Source: Roseovarius sp. M141 (GTDB taxonomy: Bacteria; Pseudomonadota; Alphaproteobacteria; Rhodobacterales; Rhodobacteraceae). From it: a stretch of DNA of 64,000 bases. Below are positions 1 through 9,100 of this stretch, piece after piece. The stretch is taken from contig NZ_VCNH01000008.1 of assembly GCF_024355225.1 (NCBI RefSeq), forward strand, positions 2,976,001 to 3,040,000. Reading direction: 5' to 3'. Numbering within the stretch: position 1 is the first letter of the stretch; each line of letters begins with the position of its first letter. Position numbers and translations under genes: made by a program. The notes below the pieces were generated by a model. The model had not been told where the DNA came from and ran no database searches. It saw nothing but the letters and a program-made list of their open reading frames with translations.

Positions 1-579
1 CAGGTTGAAATTACGCAGGCGCGCCGGATCGCTCTTGGCGGCGATGAAATCCTCGATATCAGGATGATCGCAGCGCATCGTCGCCATCATCGCACCCCGG
101 CGTGATCCGGCGCTCATGATCGTGCGGCACATTGCATCCCAGACGTCCATGAAGCTCAGCGGCCCGCTGGCATCGGCACCCACGCCTTTGACCACGGCGC
201 CGCGCGGGCGGATGGTAGAGAAATCATAGCCGATCCCGCCGCCCTGCTGCATGGTCAGCGCCGCCTCGCGCAGCGCATCAAATATGCCGCCCATATCATC
301 CGGCACGGTGCCCATCACAAAGCAGTTGAACAGCGTCACCTTGCGCCCGGTCCCTGCCCCGGCCGCGATGCGCCCGGCAGGCAGGAATCGGAAGTCTTCC
401 AGCGCGCCATAGAATCGCTCTTCCCACACGTCTGGCTCGGCCTCGACGCTGGCCAGCGACCGCGCGACCCGACGCCAGCTATCCTCGACCGTCGCATCGC
501 CGCCGTCCCCGTTTGCAGGACTAAAACGATACTTCATGTTCCAGATCTGTTCGGAAATGGGGGCAGAAAAACGGCTCAT
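1..579 (-). CDS. nrdJ: Adenosylcobalamin-dependent (class II) ribonucleotide reductase, N-terminal part
   Basis: Partial gene: the first 193 codons are visible and the rest lies beyond the left edge. The product reduces ribonucleotides to deoxyribonucleotides using coenzyme B12, in the cytoplasm. The visible part begins MSRFSAPISEQIW and contains VTLFNCFVMGTVPDD, where the cysteine sits as the N-terminal redox cysteine of the RNR barrel, followed by MQQGGGIGYDFSTIRPRG and SAGSRRGAMMATMRCDHPDI, all typical of the class II enzyme. The ATG at 577-579 is preceded by a purine-rich CGGAG site. The gene is divergent from the DUF1489 gene, with 277 bp between them. Identification is firm; the symbol follows alphaproteobacterial usage. 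Confidence 0.93.
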   Translation of the reverse strand, partial: MSRFSAPISEQIWNMKYRFSPANGDGGDATVEDSWRRVARSLASVEAEPDVWEERFYGALEDFRFLPAGRIAAGAGTGRKVTLFNCFVMGTVPDDMGGIFDALREAALTMQQGGGIGYDFSTIRPRGAVVKGVGADASGPLSFMDVWDAMCRTIMSAGSRRGAMMATMRCDHPDIEDFIAAKSDPARLRNFNL

Positions 580-687
580 ATACGAGGCTCCGAATAGACT
601 GAAAATGCAATGGGGTGGCGGAGTGCAAACAATAGGCCCGCGTCGCGATGCGGTCAACGGTGCGGATCGATGCATGCAGGCCACAAT

Positions 688-708
688 CATACATTATACA
701 TCATACAG
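688..708. promoter_or_regulatory. Three 7-bp direct repeats in the nrdJ/DUF1489 divergent spacer
   Basis: CATACAT, TATACAT and CATACAG follow one another without a gap. Read on the minus strand the block contains a perfect TATAAT (698 to 693), which could be the -10 element for nrdJ. No convincing -35 hexamer is seen at the expected distance. NrdR boxes are AT-rich and lie upstream of RNR genes in many bacteria, so regulator binding is possible, but the block does not match the usual NrdR palindrome closely. This is an inference. Confidence 0.3.
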
Positions 709-710
709 CT

Positions 711-738
711 TTGTTTTTCATTGGGAAAAATACCCAAC
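711..738 (+). repeat. Dispersed TTGG..AAAATACCC motif, copy 1
   Basis: T-rich start, then TTGGGAAAAATACCCAA, an imperfect inverted repeat (TTGGG/CCCAA) around an A-run. It lies between the divergent nrdJ and DUF1489 genes. Three further clear copies, all in the same orientation, are at 5779, 45916 and 54182. Function unknown. Confidence 0.7.
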
Positions 739-856
739 TCCGTCGGTCCCGCAGATATCTGCACTGATAGGTGCGCGCGGCACCGGCAAAACGTCCGGGT
801 GTGCAAAACACCGCTTCGGGATTGCACTTGCCGCCGCACGGCATAAGGTTAACGCC

Positions 857-1291
857 ATGGCCCAAGCACCCCTGAACCTAATCAAGCTCAGCGTCGGCAC
901 CAGCAGCGTCGAAGATCTGATCGCATGGCAGGCTTCGCGCCGCGCGCAGAGCGACGACGGAGTGCCGCGCCATGTCACCCGCATGTGGCCCAAACGCGCC
1001 GAGGAATTGCTACAAGGCGGATCGATCTACTGGGTGATCCAAGGGGCGTTGCAATGCCGCCAGCGAATCCTGCGTCTGGACGAGGTCATCGGCCAGGACG
1101 GTGTGCGCCGCTGCGCTATTGTGCTGGACCCGCAGATCGTGCGTACAGCCACAGCGCAAAAACGGCCCTTTCAGGGCTGGCGCTATCTGCAGGGAATCGA
1201 CGCGCCGGTCGATCTGAGCGGCACGCGCGACGACGAAGACTCACTCCCCCCCGGTCTCAGCGCTGCCTTGGCCGATATCGGCGTGATATAA
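857..1291 (+). CDS. DUF1489 family protein
   Basis: Protein of 144 residues, the usual size of this alphaproteobacterial family of unknown function. It starts MAQAPLNLIKLSVGTSSVEDL and carries the family core HVTRMWPKRAEELLQGGSIYWVIQG, then CRQRILRLDEV and an ending with PFQGWRYL. The reading frame is open far upstream (from 536), but that part runs antisense through nrdJ, and the ATG at 857 gives the conserved N-terminus. No membrane segment or catalytic motif is visible. Function is not known. Confidence 0.85.
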   Translation: MAQAPLNLIKLSVGTSSVEDLIAWQASRRAQSDDGVPRHVTRMWPKRAEELLQGGSIYWVIQGALQCRQRILRLDEVIGQDGVRRCAIVLDPQIVRTATAQKRPFQGWRYLQGIDAPVDLSGTRDDEDSLPPGLSAALADIGVI

Positions 1292-1597
1292 GCGCAACAC
1301 TGACGACACATCCCGCACAGGTAGAATCGCACCCCCGACCATGCCTTAATCGGCTTGACCCGCTCCGGGACCAAATTTAAGCTACTGTTATTAATAAAAG
1401 ATTTTTTTTCAGAATAACCCGACTCGCGACCACACTCCAGGCTCGGCTGTTAATCGCTCATCCAAATCACATTTTCTTGAGGCTGTCAGATCAACGAAGC
1501 CGTTGCATCCCGCAGGCCAATTCTAAATATGAGATCCATGAGGCGCAGGACCAGAACACTGGACACCACGCCCGAGCAGTTAACGAAAGGACATACC
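1292..1597. other. Intergenic spacer upstream of the outer-membrane protein gene
   Basis: A 306-bp stretch with no gene seen. It contains an AT-rich block around 1375-1415 with a run of T, and a CTTGAC hexamer at 1354-1359 that could be a -35 element for the downstream gene; the matching -10 is poor. A long leader for an abundant outer-membrane protein would be normal, but nothing here proves one. Confidence 0.4.
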
Positions 1598-2242
1598 ATG
1601 AAATACTTGCTCTCCGCAGCAGCTGCCTCCGCCCTGATGGCAGGCACCGCATTCGCCGGCAACATCGAGCCCGCACCCGTCGAAGCCGTGATTGTACCGG
1701 CAGCCCCGGTCTTCGCTTCGCCGAACTGGACTGGCTTCTACGCCGGTGGCCAGCTGGGCTATGCGAACGTCGACGGTGACGGCGTTGACAACAACGGCAC
1801 GCCGCTCATTCCCGGCGATGACTTTCCCTTCACCGCCAATGGTGACGGCTTCATCGGTGGTCTCGTTGCTGGTTACGACTACGATCTGGGTGACTGGGTC
1901 ATCGGTGCCGGCTTCGACTACGACTGGACCGATATCACGTTGGGCGGTTCCCCTGTCAGCGTGGAAAGTGTCTGGCGCGCGAAACTGCGCGGCGGTTACA
2001 AATTCGGCAATGGCCTGCTGTACGCAACCGGTGGTTATGCCAACGCAGACACCAACTTGGTTGGCGATTCGGACGGCTGGTTCATCGGCGCAGGCTACGA
2101 GCACATGCTGACCCAGAACTTCTCGCTCGGCGGCGAAGTCCTGTACCACCAGTTTGATGACTTCAGCAACCCCGCTGCCGGCGTTGCCAGCTACGACGCA
2201 GACGTGACCACCGCTCAGGTGCGTGCAACGTTCCGCTTCTAA
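1598..2242 (+). CDS. Outer-membrane beta-barrel protein (Omp25/opacity-type)
   Basis: Protein of 214 residues with a clear signal peptide, MKYLLSAAAASALMAGTAFA, cut about residue 20. The mature part has the family opening NWTGFYAGGQLGYANVDGDG, repeated glycine- and aromatic-rich strands (GGLVAGYDYDLGDWVIGAGFDYDW, described here in two pieces) and a C-terminal strand ending VRATFRF, the terminal phenylalanine expected for BAM-assembled barrels. It is likely a small porin-like or structural protein of the outer membrane. ATG 1598 is chosen over the longer frame from 1529 because it gives the signal peptide and follows AAAGGA. Its GC and wobble use are softer than its neighbours, as in highly expressed genes. 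Confidence 0.88.
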   Translation: MKYLLSAAAASALMAGTAFAGNIEPAPVEAVIVPAAPVFASPNWTGFYAGGQLGYANVDGDGVDNNGTPLIPGDDFPFTANGDGFIGGLVAGYDYDLGDWVIGAGFDYDWTDITLGGSPVSVESVWRAKLRGGYKFGNGLLYATGGYANADTNLVGDSDGWFIGAGYEHMLTQNFSLGGEVLYHQFDDFSNPAAGVASYDADVTTAQVRATFRF

Positions 2243-2249
2243 TTGGACG

Positions 2250-2316
2250 GCCGGGCCATTTTGGCCCGGCAACCACCCAATGCAACGCGCGGTCCCAACG
2301 GGCCGCGCGTTTTCCG
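2250..2316. terminator. Two tandem hairpins after the outer-membrane protein gene
   Basis: First hairpin: GCCGGGCC (2250-2257) with GGCCCGGC (2263-2270). Second: ACGCGCGGTCC pairs with GGGCCGCGCGT (about 2285-2311), followed by TTTTCCGTTGTTTT. The second has the shape of a Rho-independent terminator for the plus strand, and lies between convergent genes (omp and hisG). Confidence 0.75.
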
Positions 2317-2365
2317 TTGTTTTATCTTGATAAATCGACGCGCGGCGCCCCCACTCATCGCTGCG

Positions 2366-3061
2366 TCAGTTGACGCCCAGTATCGCCGTCAGGTTTGCCA
2401 GCGTGGCCCGGTCCGCATCGCTCATCGCCGCCCGGCGAGCGCGAAACAGCGTTGCCTGACTGCGCAGGATCAATCCGTCATCGAGGATTTTCAGGTGGTT
2501 CGCGTTCAGCGTATCCCCCGACGATGTGATATCGGCAATCGCCTCGGCGGTCTCATTCTTGACGGTGCCCTCGGTCGCGCCCTGACTATCGACCAGGCTG
2601 TAATCGGCCACGCCATTTTCACGCAGGAAATCACGCACAAGTCGGTGGTACTTCGTTGCAATCCGCATGCGATGTCCATGATTGGCGCGAAACGCCGCCC
2701 CAACCGCATCCAGATCATCCAGCGTGCCCACATCGACCCAAGACCGCGGCACCGCCAGCACCAGATCGGCCTGGCCAAAGCCCAGCTCGGCCAACTCCTC
2801 GACGCGGTCCTCCCAGTTGCCCAGTTTTTCGCGCACCAGATCGGTGCCGGTCACGCCCAGATGGATATGTCCGGCAGCCAGTTCGCGCGGGATTTCCCCG
2901 GCTGACAGCAGCACCAGTTCCACATCGCCAGCGCCCTCGACAATTCCGGCATATTCGCGATCAGACCCCGTCCGCCCCAGCGTGACACCGCGCGCACCGA
3001 ACCACTGAAATGTCTTCTCCATCAGCCGCCCCTTGGACGGCACGCCCAGACGAATGCTCAT
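2366..3061 (-). CDS. hisG: ATP phosphoribosyltransferase, short catalytic subunit
   Basis: First step of histidine biosynthesis: ATP plus PRPP to phosphoribosyl-ATP. The protein has 231 residues, the size of the short HisG(S) form, which lacks the C-terminal regulatory ACT-like domain and needs HisZ as partner. It starts MSIRLGVPSKGRLMEK, and the PRPP-binding region appears as SQGATEGTVKNETAEAI. Its start overlaps the hisZ stop by four bases (ATGA), so translation is probably coupled. It is the last gene of hisS-hisZ-hisG and meets the two-hairpin terminator at its 3' side. Confidence 0.95.
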   Translation of the reverse strand: MSIRLGVPSKGRLMEKTFQWFGARGVTLGRTGSDREYAGIVEGAGDVELVLLSAGEIPRELAAGHIHLGVTGTDLVREKLGNWEDRVEELAELGFGQADLVLAVPRSWVDVGTLDDLDAVGAAFRANHGHRMRIATKYHRLVRDFLRENGVADYSLVDSQGATEGTVKNETAEAIADITSSGDTLNANHLKILDDGLILRSQATLFRARRAAMSDADRATLANLTAILGVN

Positions 3062-4194
3062 GACAAATCTCCCAGCCAGACCACCAGACCGGGGCGGATC
3101 ACCCCTCCCACGGCAGGAATTTCACGCCCCTGCCCCAGTTGCCGGGTCAGCGCATCATAGCGCCCGCCCGTTGCGACAGCGGGCAATTCGGGATGCGCCT
3201 CTGAGGTAAAACCAAAGACGAACCCGTCGTAATATTCCATCTGGCTGCGCCCATAGGACGCCTCGAACGGCAGATGATCCACGTCGATCCCCCGCGCCGC
3301 GAGCGCCTCCAACCGCGCGGCCAGTTGCGCGACCGCGCCGTTGATGCTGGGCATGTCGACGGCAATATCACGCAAACGCTCCAGCGCATTGGGGCACGTC
3401 TCGCGCACGGCAAGGATCGCGTCGATCAGCTCAACTTCGCCCTCGGCCACGGGCGGCGCCGCCGCATCCGCGCGCAGCGCGTCGATGCGCGCGGTGATCT
3501 CGGTCGCGCTGCGCAGTCCGATCATCGGCCCGGCCCCGGCCATCGGATCGACCGCTTGCAGCAGTGCCGCCCGGCTGGTCGGCACAGGGGTGCGCCCGGC
3601 GAACCGGTCCAGCAGCGCGCGAAAGCGGCGCGGACGCCAGATATGCCGCCGCAGCGCCGCCTTGCGGGCAGATGTAGTGCCCAGACCGTCGACAGCCGCC
3701 ATCAAAACCCCGATATCGCCCGTCATCGCGCGCAGCTTCAGCGGCGCCAGCATATCGTGCAACCGCGCGAACACCTCGGCATCCGACTGGGCTGGCGTGC
3801 CACGTTCGAACACCTCATAACCCACTTGGACGTACTCACTGGCCCGGCCCGTATCGGCCTCCTGTCGGCGAAACACCTCGCCGGAATAGGTATAGCGCGC
3901 GGGCTCGGCCCCCCCGGCCATGTGCATCTGCACCACCGGCACGGTGAAATCTGGGCGCAGCATCTGCTCGCCCTTCAGCGGATCCGAGGTCACATAGGCG
4001 CGTGCGCGAATATCCTCGCCGTATAGATCCAGCAAGGTTGCGGCGGGTTGAAGGATCGCGGTTTCAACCACCTGCGCGCCAGCGGCCTCAAAGGCGGCAC
4101 GCAAGCGCGCTGCCTCGGCGCGGGTGGCCGCGCGGCTGACATCGGCAGGCTTGGCAGGGCCGGGCGCGCGGTGCTGCATGTCCAGATCCGGCAT
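3058..4194 (-). CDS. hisZ: ATP phosphoribosyltransferase regulatory subunit
   Basis: HisRS-like paralog without tRNA-charging activity that assembles with short HisG and gives histidine feedback control. Protein of 378 residues starting [12 protein letters not shown]. The class II synthetase-like fold is visible as DLYGEDIRARAYVTSDPLKG, then MLRPDFTVPVV, YSGEVFRRQE and, near the C-terminus, ASYGRSQMEYYDGFVFGF and ATGGRYDALTRQLG. ATG 4194 overlaps the hisS stop by one base (TGATG); a TTG one codon earlier is possible but less likely. It sits between hisS and hisG. Confidence 0.93.
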   Translation of the reverse strand: MPDLDMQHRAPGPAKPADVSRAATRAEAARLRAAFEAAGAQVVETAILQPAATLLDLYGEDIRARAYVTSDPLKGEQMLRPDFTVPVVQMHMAGGAEPARYTYSGEVFRRQEADTGRASEYVQVGYEVFERGTPAQSDAEVFARLHDMLAPLKLRAMTGDIGVLMAAVDGLGTTSARKAALRRHIWRPRRFRALLDRFAGRTPVPTSRAALLQAVDPMAGAGPMIGLRSATEITARIDALRADAAAPPVAEGEVELIDAILAVRETCPNALERLRDIAVDMPSINGAVAQLAARLEALAARGIDVDHLPFEASYGRSQMEYYDGFVFGFTSEAHPELPAVATGGRYDALTRQLGQGREIPAVGGVIRPGLVVWLGDLS

Positions 4195-5693
4195 CAAACC
4201 TCGCCGCCCGGCTCAAAGCCGTCCAATATCTCCTGCACCTTCGCGACCATCTGCGCGCGCGGCACTTCAAATTGGCTGGGCCGTTCCTTCCATTCCTCCA
4301 GCGTTGCGCTGGTGGCAATCTGCGCGCCCAGCACCAGATCCTTGATCTGCACCACGCCTTGCGCGCGCTCGTCCGCCCCCTCAATGATGGCAACGGGGCT
4401 GCCGCGCTTGTCCGCGTATTTCAACTGGTTACCGAAGTTTTTCGGATTTCCCAAGTAAACTTCGGCCCGAATTCCGGCCTGCCGCAATTCACCCACCATG
4501 GCCTGATAATCTGCCATACACGCACGGTCCATCACCGTTACCACGACCGGGCCGCGCGCCTCGCAGCTGGTCTTGCCCTTAGCCCGCAGCGCCGCCAGCA
4601 GACGGTCGACACCGATGCTGACGCCTGTGGCCGGCACCGCCTGCCCGGTAAAGCGCTTGACAAGATCGTCATAGCGCCCGCCGCCCGCGACGCTGCCGAA
4701 CTGCCTCTTGACGCCCTTTTCATCCAGAATGTCAAAGGTCAGCTCAGCCTCGAACACCGGCCCGGTGTAATAGCCAAGGCCGCGCACGACGCTGGGATCA
4801 ATCTCGATCCGGTCCGGCCCATACCCCTGCGCCGCGACCAGCGCTGCAATCTCTTCTAACTCATCCGCGCCCTCGGCCCCGATGGCCGATCCGCCGACAG
4901 CGGCGCGCAAATTGGCAAGCGTTTCAGCCGCATCCGCCCCCTTCGATGTCAAAAACGCGATCACCGGTCCCGACTGCGCATCGCTCAGCCCCACACCGTC
5001 AATATAGGCGCCTGACGCATCCAGCCGCCCCTTGCCCAGCAGTTGGCGCACGCCGTCGCTGCCGACCTTGTCGAACTTGTCAATGGTGCGTAGCACGGCG
5101 TCGCGCTGGGTCTGGTCGTCCAGCCCCATAACCTCAAGCACACCGTTCAGAACCTTGCGGTTATTCACCCGCACCACATAGTCGCCGCGCGCAATCCCCA
5201 AGGTCTCCAGACAATCGGCCAGCATCGCGCAAATCTCGGCATCCGCCGCCACGGAAGGCGCGCCGACCGTATCCGCATCACACTGATAAAACTGGCGGAA
5301 CCGCCCTGGACCTGGCTTCTCATTGCGCCAGACTGGCCCCATGGCGTAGCGCCGGTAGGGCGTCGGCAACTCGTCCTTGTGCTGCGCATAGACCCGTGCC
5401 AGCGGCGCCGTCAGATCATAGCGCAGCGCCAGCCAGTCACCCGGCTTTTCGCCCTCGTCCTCTTGCCATGCGAAAACGCCTGCATTGGGCCGGTCCACAT
5501 CCGGCAAAAACTTGCCCAGCGCCTCGACCGTTTCGACGGCGGAACTGTCCAGCGCGTCAAAGCCGTAGTGGTGATAGACCCGCGCGATCGCGTCCAGCAT
5601 TGCTGCACGCTCCACGACCTCGACACCAAAGTAATCGCGAAACCCCTTGGGCGTTTGCGCCTTGGGGCGCGGGGTCTTTTTCTGCTTGGCCAT
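4194..5693 (-). CDS. hisS: Histidyl-tRNA synthetase
   Basis: Charges tRNA-His in the cytoplasm. Protein of 499 residues starting [20 protein letters not shown]. Class II motifs are clear: motif 2 as [19 protein letters not shown], the HisRS signature [14 protein letters not shown], and motif 3 as [13 protein letters not shown], followed by a C-terminal anticodon-binding domain. The frame is open to 5849, but ATG 5693 matches the family start and removes an unconserved N-terminal extension. It is the first gene of the hisS-hisZ-hisG run. The longer form common in alphaproteobacteria explains the size above the 420-430 residues of enterics. Confidence 0.96.
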   Translation of the reverse strand: MAKQKKTPRPKAQTPKGFRDYFGVEVVERAAMLDAIARVYHHYGFDALDSSAVETVEALGKFLPDVDRPNAGVFAWQEDEGEKPGDWLALRYDLTAPLARVYAQHKDELPTPYRRYAMGPVWRNEKPGPGRFRQFYQCDADTVGAPSVAADAEICAMLADCLETLGIARGDYVVRVNNRKVLNGVLEVMGLDDQTQRDAVLRTIDKFDKVGSDGVRQLLGKGRLDASGAYIDGVGLSDAQSGPVIAFLTSKGADAAETLANLRAAVGGSAIGAEGADELEEIAALVAAQGYGPDRIEIDPSVVRGLGYYTGPVFEAELTFDILDEKGVKRQFGSVAGGGRYDDLVKRFTGQAVPATGVSIGVDRLLAALRAKGKTSCEARGPVVVTVMDRACMADYQAMVGELRQAGIRAEVYLGNPKNFGNQLKYADKRGSPVAIIEGADERAQGVVQIKDLVLGAQIATSATLEEWKERPSQFEVPRAQMVAKVQEILDGFEPGGEV

Positions 5694-5778
5694 CGCATGA
5701 CTTCCCAAAGCTGTGGAACCTGCCGCGCGGTCTAGCCCAAGCACCGCCCCCCGGCAAGCGGGGCACTCCGCCTGCGGC

Positions 5779-5802
5779 TTTTTCTTGGGCAAAATACCCA
5801 TA
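5779..5802 (+). repeat. Dispersed TTGG..AAAATACCC motif, copy 2
   Basis: TTTTTCTTGGGCAAAATACC followed by CATA, in the 170-bp spacer between divergent hisS and slyX. It shares the T-rich lead, TTGGG and AAAATACCCA with the copies at 711, 45916 and 54182. Confidence 0.75.
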
Positions 5803-5863
5803 TCGGAACGGTGCTGCGCGCACGCCGCTTGACGCCACCCATTCGGCACGCGACAAGCGCGAC

Positions 5864-6058
5864 ATGGAACAGCTCGAAGAGAAAATCGCCCATCTTGTCC
5901 GCGCCGTCGACGATCTGTCGGACACGGTCGCGCGGCAGGATCGCGAGATTGCCATGCTGACCCGCCGCGTCGAGATGCTGATGCGCCGCGAGGCCGAGCG
6001 CGAAGCCGACCTTGGCGGCTCTGTCACGCTGGGAAACGAGCGCCCTCCTCACTACTGA
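5864..6058 (+). CDS. slyX: SlyX family protein
   Basis: Small protein of 64 residues, [20 protein letters not shown] onward, made of one long heptad-rich helix ([20 protein letters not shown]) and ending PPHY. SlyX proteins are about 70 residues, coiled coil and often end in this type of P-P-H-Y tail; their function is unknown. It stands alone, divergent from hisS and convergent with dnaE. The start is the only ATG giving the complete coiled coil. Confidence 0.85.
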   Translation: MEQLEEKIAHLVRAVDDLSDTVARQDREIAMLTRRVEMLMRREAEREADLGGSVTLGNERPPHY

Positions 6059-6063
6059 GCACC

Positions 6064-6084
6064 AGATTTTTCGGCGAAAAATCT
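6064..6084. terminator. Perfect hairpin after slyX
   Basis: AGATTTTTC (6064-6072) and GAAAAATCT (6076-6084) form a 9-bp perfect stem with a GGC loop, five bases after the slyX stop. The stem supplies T-runs on both strands, so it could act on slyX and on the convergent dnaE transcript. Confidence 0.55.
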
Positions 6085-6087
6085 CTG

Positions 6088-6131
6088 CCCCGTCTCAGGC
6101 CCGTCTCAGGCCCGTCTCAGGCCCGTCTCAG
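6088..6131. repeat. Four tandem 11-bp repeats at the dnaE 3' end
   Basis: Unit GCCCGTCTCAG is repeated four times head to tail (the first copy has one extra C). The last unit contains the dnaE stop codon (complement of 6128-6130). Each unit read on the minus strand offers TGA, so the repeats may have grown out of the stop codon region by slippage. No role is evident. Confidence 0.85.
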
Positions 6132-9100
6132 AGGTCCTGCACATCCATCACGCCGTCGAGGCTTTTGATCGCGCCCTTGATCTGCGGCGTCACCGGATAG
6201 TCGCGCCCCGCTGACAGTTCGACCTCGCCCGGCAGCCCATCGCCCATCAGGCAGAACCGGATCGGGCCGGGGCGGGCCGCGCGCGCGGCCTCGGCCGCGC
6301 CCTCCAGCACCCGCGCGACAGACGCCACAGCGCCGGGCGCATCGACGAAGATCCTCAGCCCCAGACTGCCCGCATCCGCCACCACGCCGTCAATCGGCGC
6401 GACAGATCGGGCCAGCAGCTTCAACTGCTCGGACTCCATCGTTGCCTCGACCGTGACGACCACCTGCGCGCCGGTGTCGATATGCTCGCGCGATTTCTCC
6501 AGCGTTTCCGAGAACATGACGACCTCGTAACCGCCCGTCGTATCGCTCAGCTGGACAAAGGCAAAGCGGTTGCCGCGCGCCGATTTCCGCTCTTGCCGAC
6601 CTGCGACGATACCGGCCATCTTGACGACACAAGGCGCCCGCGCGGCCTGCTGCATCACTTCGTCCAGCGTCTTGATCTTCTTGCGCTTCAGTGCCGCCAT
6701 ATAATCGTCCAGCGGATGCCCGGACAGGTAAAACCCGACCGCCTTGAATTCCTCGGTCAGGCGCTCGGCAGGCAGCCAGTCATCGGCGGGCAGAAGGCGC
6801 GGCTCGGGCAGATCTTCGCCCGCCTCACCAAACAGGGACACCTGCGCTGAATTTTTCTGGTCGTGGATCGCCGCCGAGTAATTCATCAACGCTTCGATTG
6901 CGCCAAACACGCGGCGGCGGTTGCGGTCGATCTCATCGAACGCGCCGGAACGCGCCAGCATCTCCATCGGCCGCTTGCCGATCCGCTTGATATCCACGCG
7001 GCGCGCGAAATCATAAAGCGTGGCAAAGGGTTTACCGTCCCGCCCCTCCACGATCAGCTTCATCGCCTCGACACCGACATTTTTCAGCGCGCCCAGACCG
7101 TAATGCAGGACCCCATCGCGCACCATGAACTGCGCGTCCGAGCGGTTGACGCAAGGCGGCGCCCATGGAAGGCCCAGCCCCTTTTTCACCTCTTCGAAAT
7201 AAACCGACAGCTTGTCCGTCAGATGGATATCGCAGTTCATGACGCCCGCCATGAACTCGGTAGGGTGGTTCGCCTTCAGCCACGCAGTCTGGTAGCTGAC
7301 CACCGCATAGGCCGCCGCGTGGGATTTATTGAAACCGTAATTGGCGAACTTGTCCAAGAGGTTCCAAACCTCCAGCGCCTTGGCATCATCAACACCGTTT
7401 TCCTTGGCGCCCGCGATGAATTTGGGCCGTTCGGCGTCCATCGCCTCCTGAATCTTCTTGCCCATCGCGCGGCGCAGCAGGTCGGCGCCCCCCAGTGAGT
7501 AGCCCGCCATTTCCTGCGCGATTTGCATCACCTGCTCCTGGTAGACGATGATGCCCTGCGTTTCGTCCAGAATGTGATCGATCGTCGGATGCAGCGCATC
7601 ACGCTCTGAAATCGCGTTCTTCACTTCGCAGAATTTCGGGATGTTCTCCATCGGACCGGGTCGATAGAGCGCCACCAGCGCGATGATATCCTCGATGCAG
7701 TCCGGCTTCATTCGCTTGAGCGCGTCCATCATGCCCGAGCTTTCCACCTGGAACACCGCAACCGTTTTTGCCTTGGCATACAGCGCATAGGTCTTGGCAT
7801 CGTCCAGCGGGATCTGGCCGATATCATTTTCGGCGCCCTCAATCGGCTCGTAAATCGCGCTGCCATCGGCGGCGGTGTGCAGATCGCGGCCCTCGCCGTG
7901 AATTTGCTGAATCGCGTTCTGGATCACGGTCAGGGTCTTCAGACCCAGAAAGTCGAACTTGACCAGCCCAGCCTGCTCGACCCATTTCATGTTGAACTGG
8001 GTGGCCGGCATATCCGATCGGGGGTCTTGGTAGAGCGGCACCAGCGCGTCCAGCGGGCGATCCCCGATCACGACGCCGGCTGCATGGGTCGATGCATTGC
8101 GCAGCAGCCCTTCGACCTGCATGCCGTATTTCAGCAGCCGGTCCACAACCTCCTCGTTGCGGGCCTCCTCGCGCAGGCGGTCCTCCTGGATCAGCGCCTG
8201 CTGGATGCTGACGGGTTTGACGCCCTCGACCGGGATCATTTTAGACAGGCGGTCGACCTGCCCATAGGGCATTTGCAACACCCGGCCAATGTCGCGCACC
8301 GCGGCCTTGGACAGCAGCGCGCCGAAGGTGATGATCTGGCCCACGCGGTCGCGGCCATATTTATCCTGCACGTATTGAATCACCTCCTCGCGGCGATCCA
8401 TGCAAAAGTCGATGTCGAAGTCGGGCATGCTGACGCGTTCGGGATTCAGGAACCGCTCGAACAGCAGGGAGTAGCGCAGCGGATCAAGGTCAGTGATCGT
8501 CAGTGCATAGGCCACGAGGCTGCCAGCGCCCGAGCCACGCCCCGGACCCACCGGGATATCGCGGTCCTTGGCCCATTTGATGAAATCGGCAACGATCAAG
8601 AAATAGCCGGGAAATCCCATGCCTTCGATGATGCCCAGTTCAAATTCCAGCCGTTTTTCATAATCCTCAACGCTGGTGGCATGCGGGATGACGGCCAGCC
8701 GCGCGGCCAGCCCCTCCTTGGCCTGCCTGCGCAGCTCGTCCACCTCATCATCAGCGAATTTCGGCAGGATCGGGTCGCGGCGATACGCGCCAAAGGCACA
8801 GCGTTTGGCGATTTCGATCGTGTTTTCAATCGCCTCGGGCAGATCCGCGAACAGCGTCGCCATTTCGCGCGGCGTCTTGAAGTTATGCTGCGGCGTCAGG
8901 CGGCGGCGCGGGGCGGATTGATCGACATACGTTCCCTCGGCGACGCAGAGCATGGCGTCATGGGCCTCGTACATCTCGGATTTCGGGAAATAGACGTCGT
9001 TCGTGGCGACCAGCGGCAGCTCCATCGCATAGGCCATTTCGACATGGCCCCGCTCGCTCAGCCTTTCAGACTCGGGCAGGCCATCCTCGCCGGGGTGGCG

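Noticed and set aside
580..856. Cobalamin riboswitch upstream of nrdJ
   Set aside because: B12 riboswitches control many cobalamin genes, but no B12-box-like sequence or long structured leader was recognised on the minus strand here.
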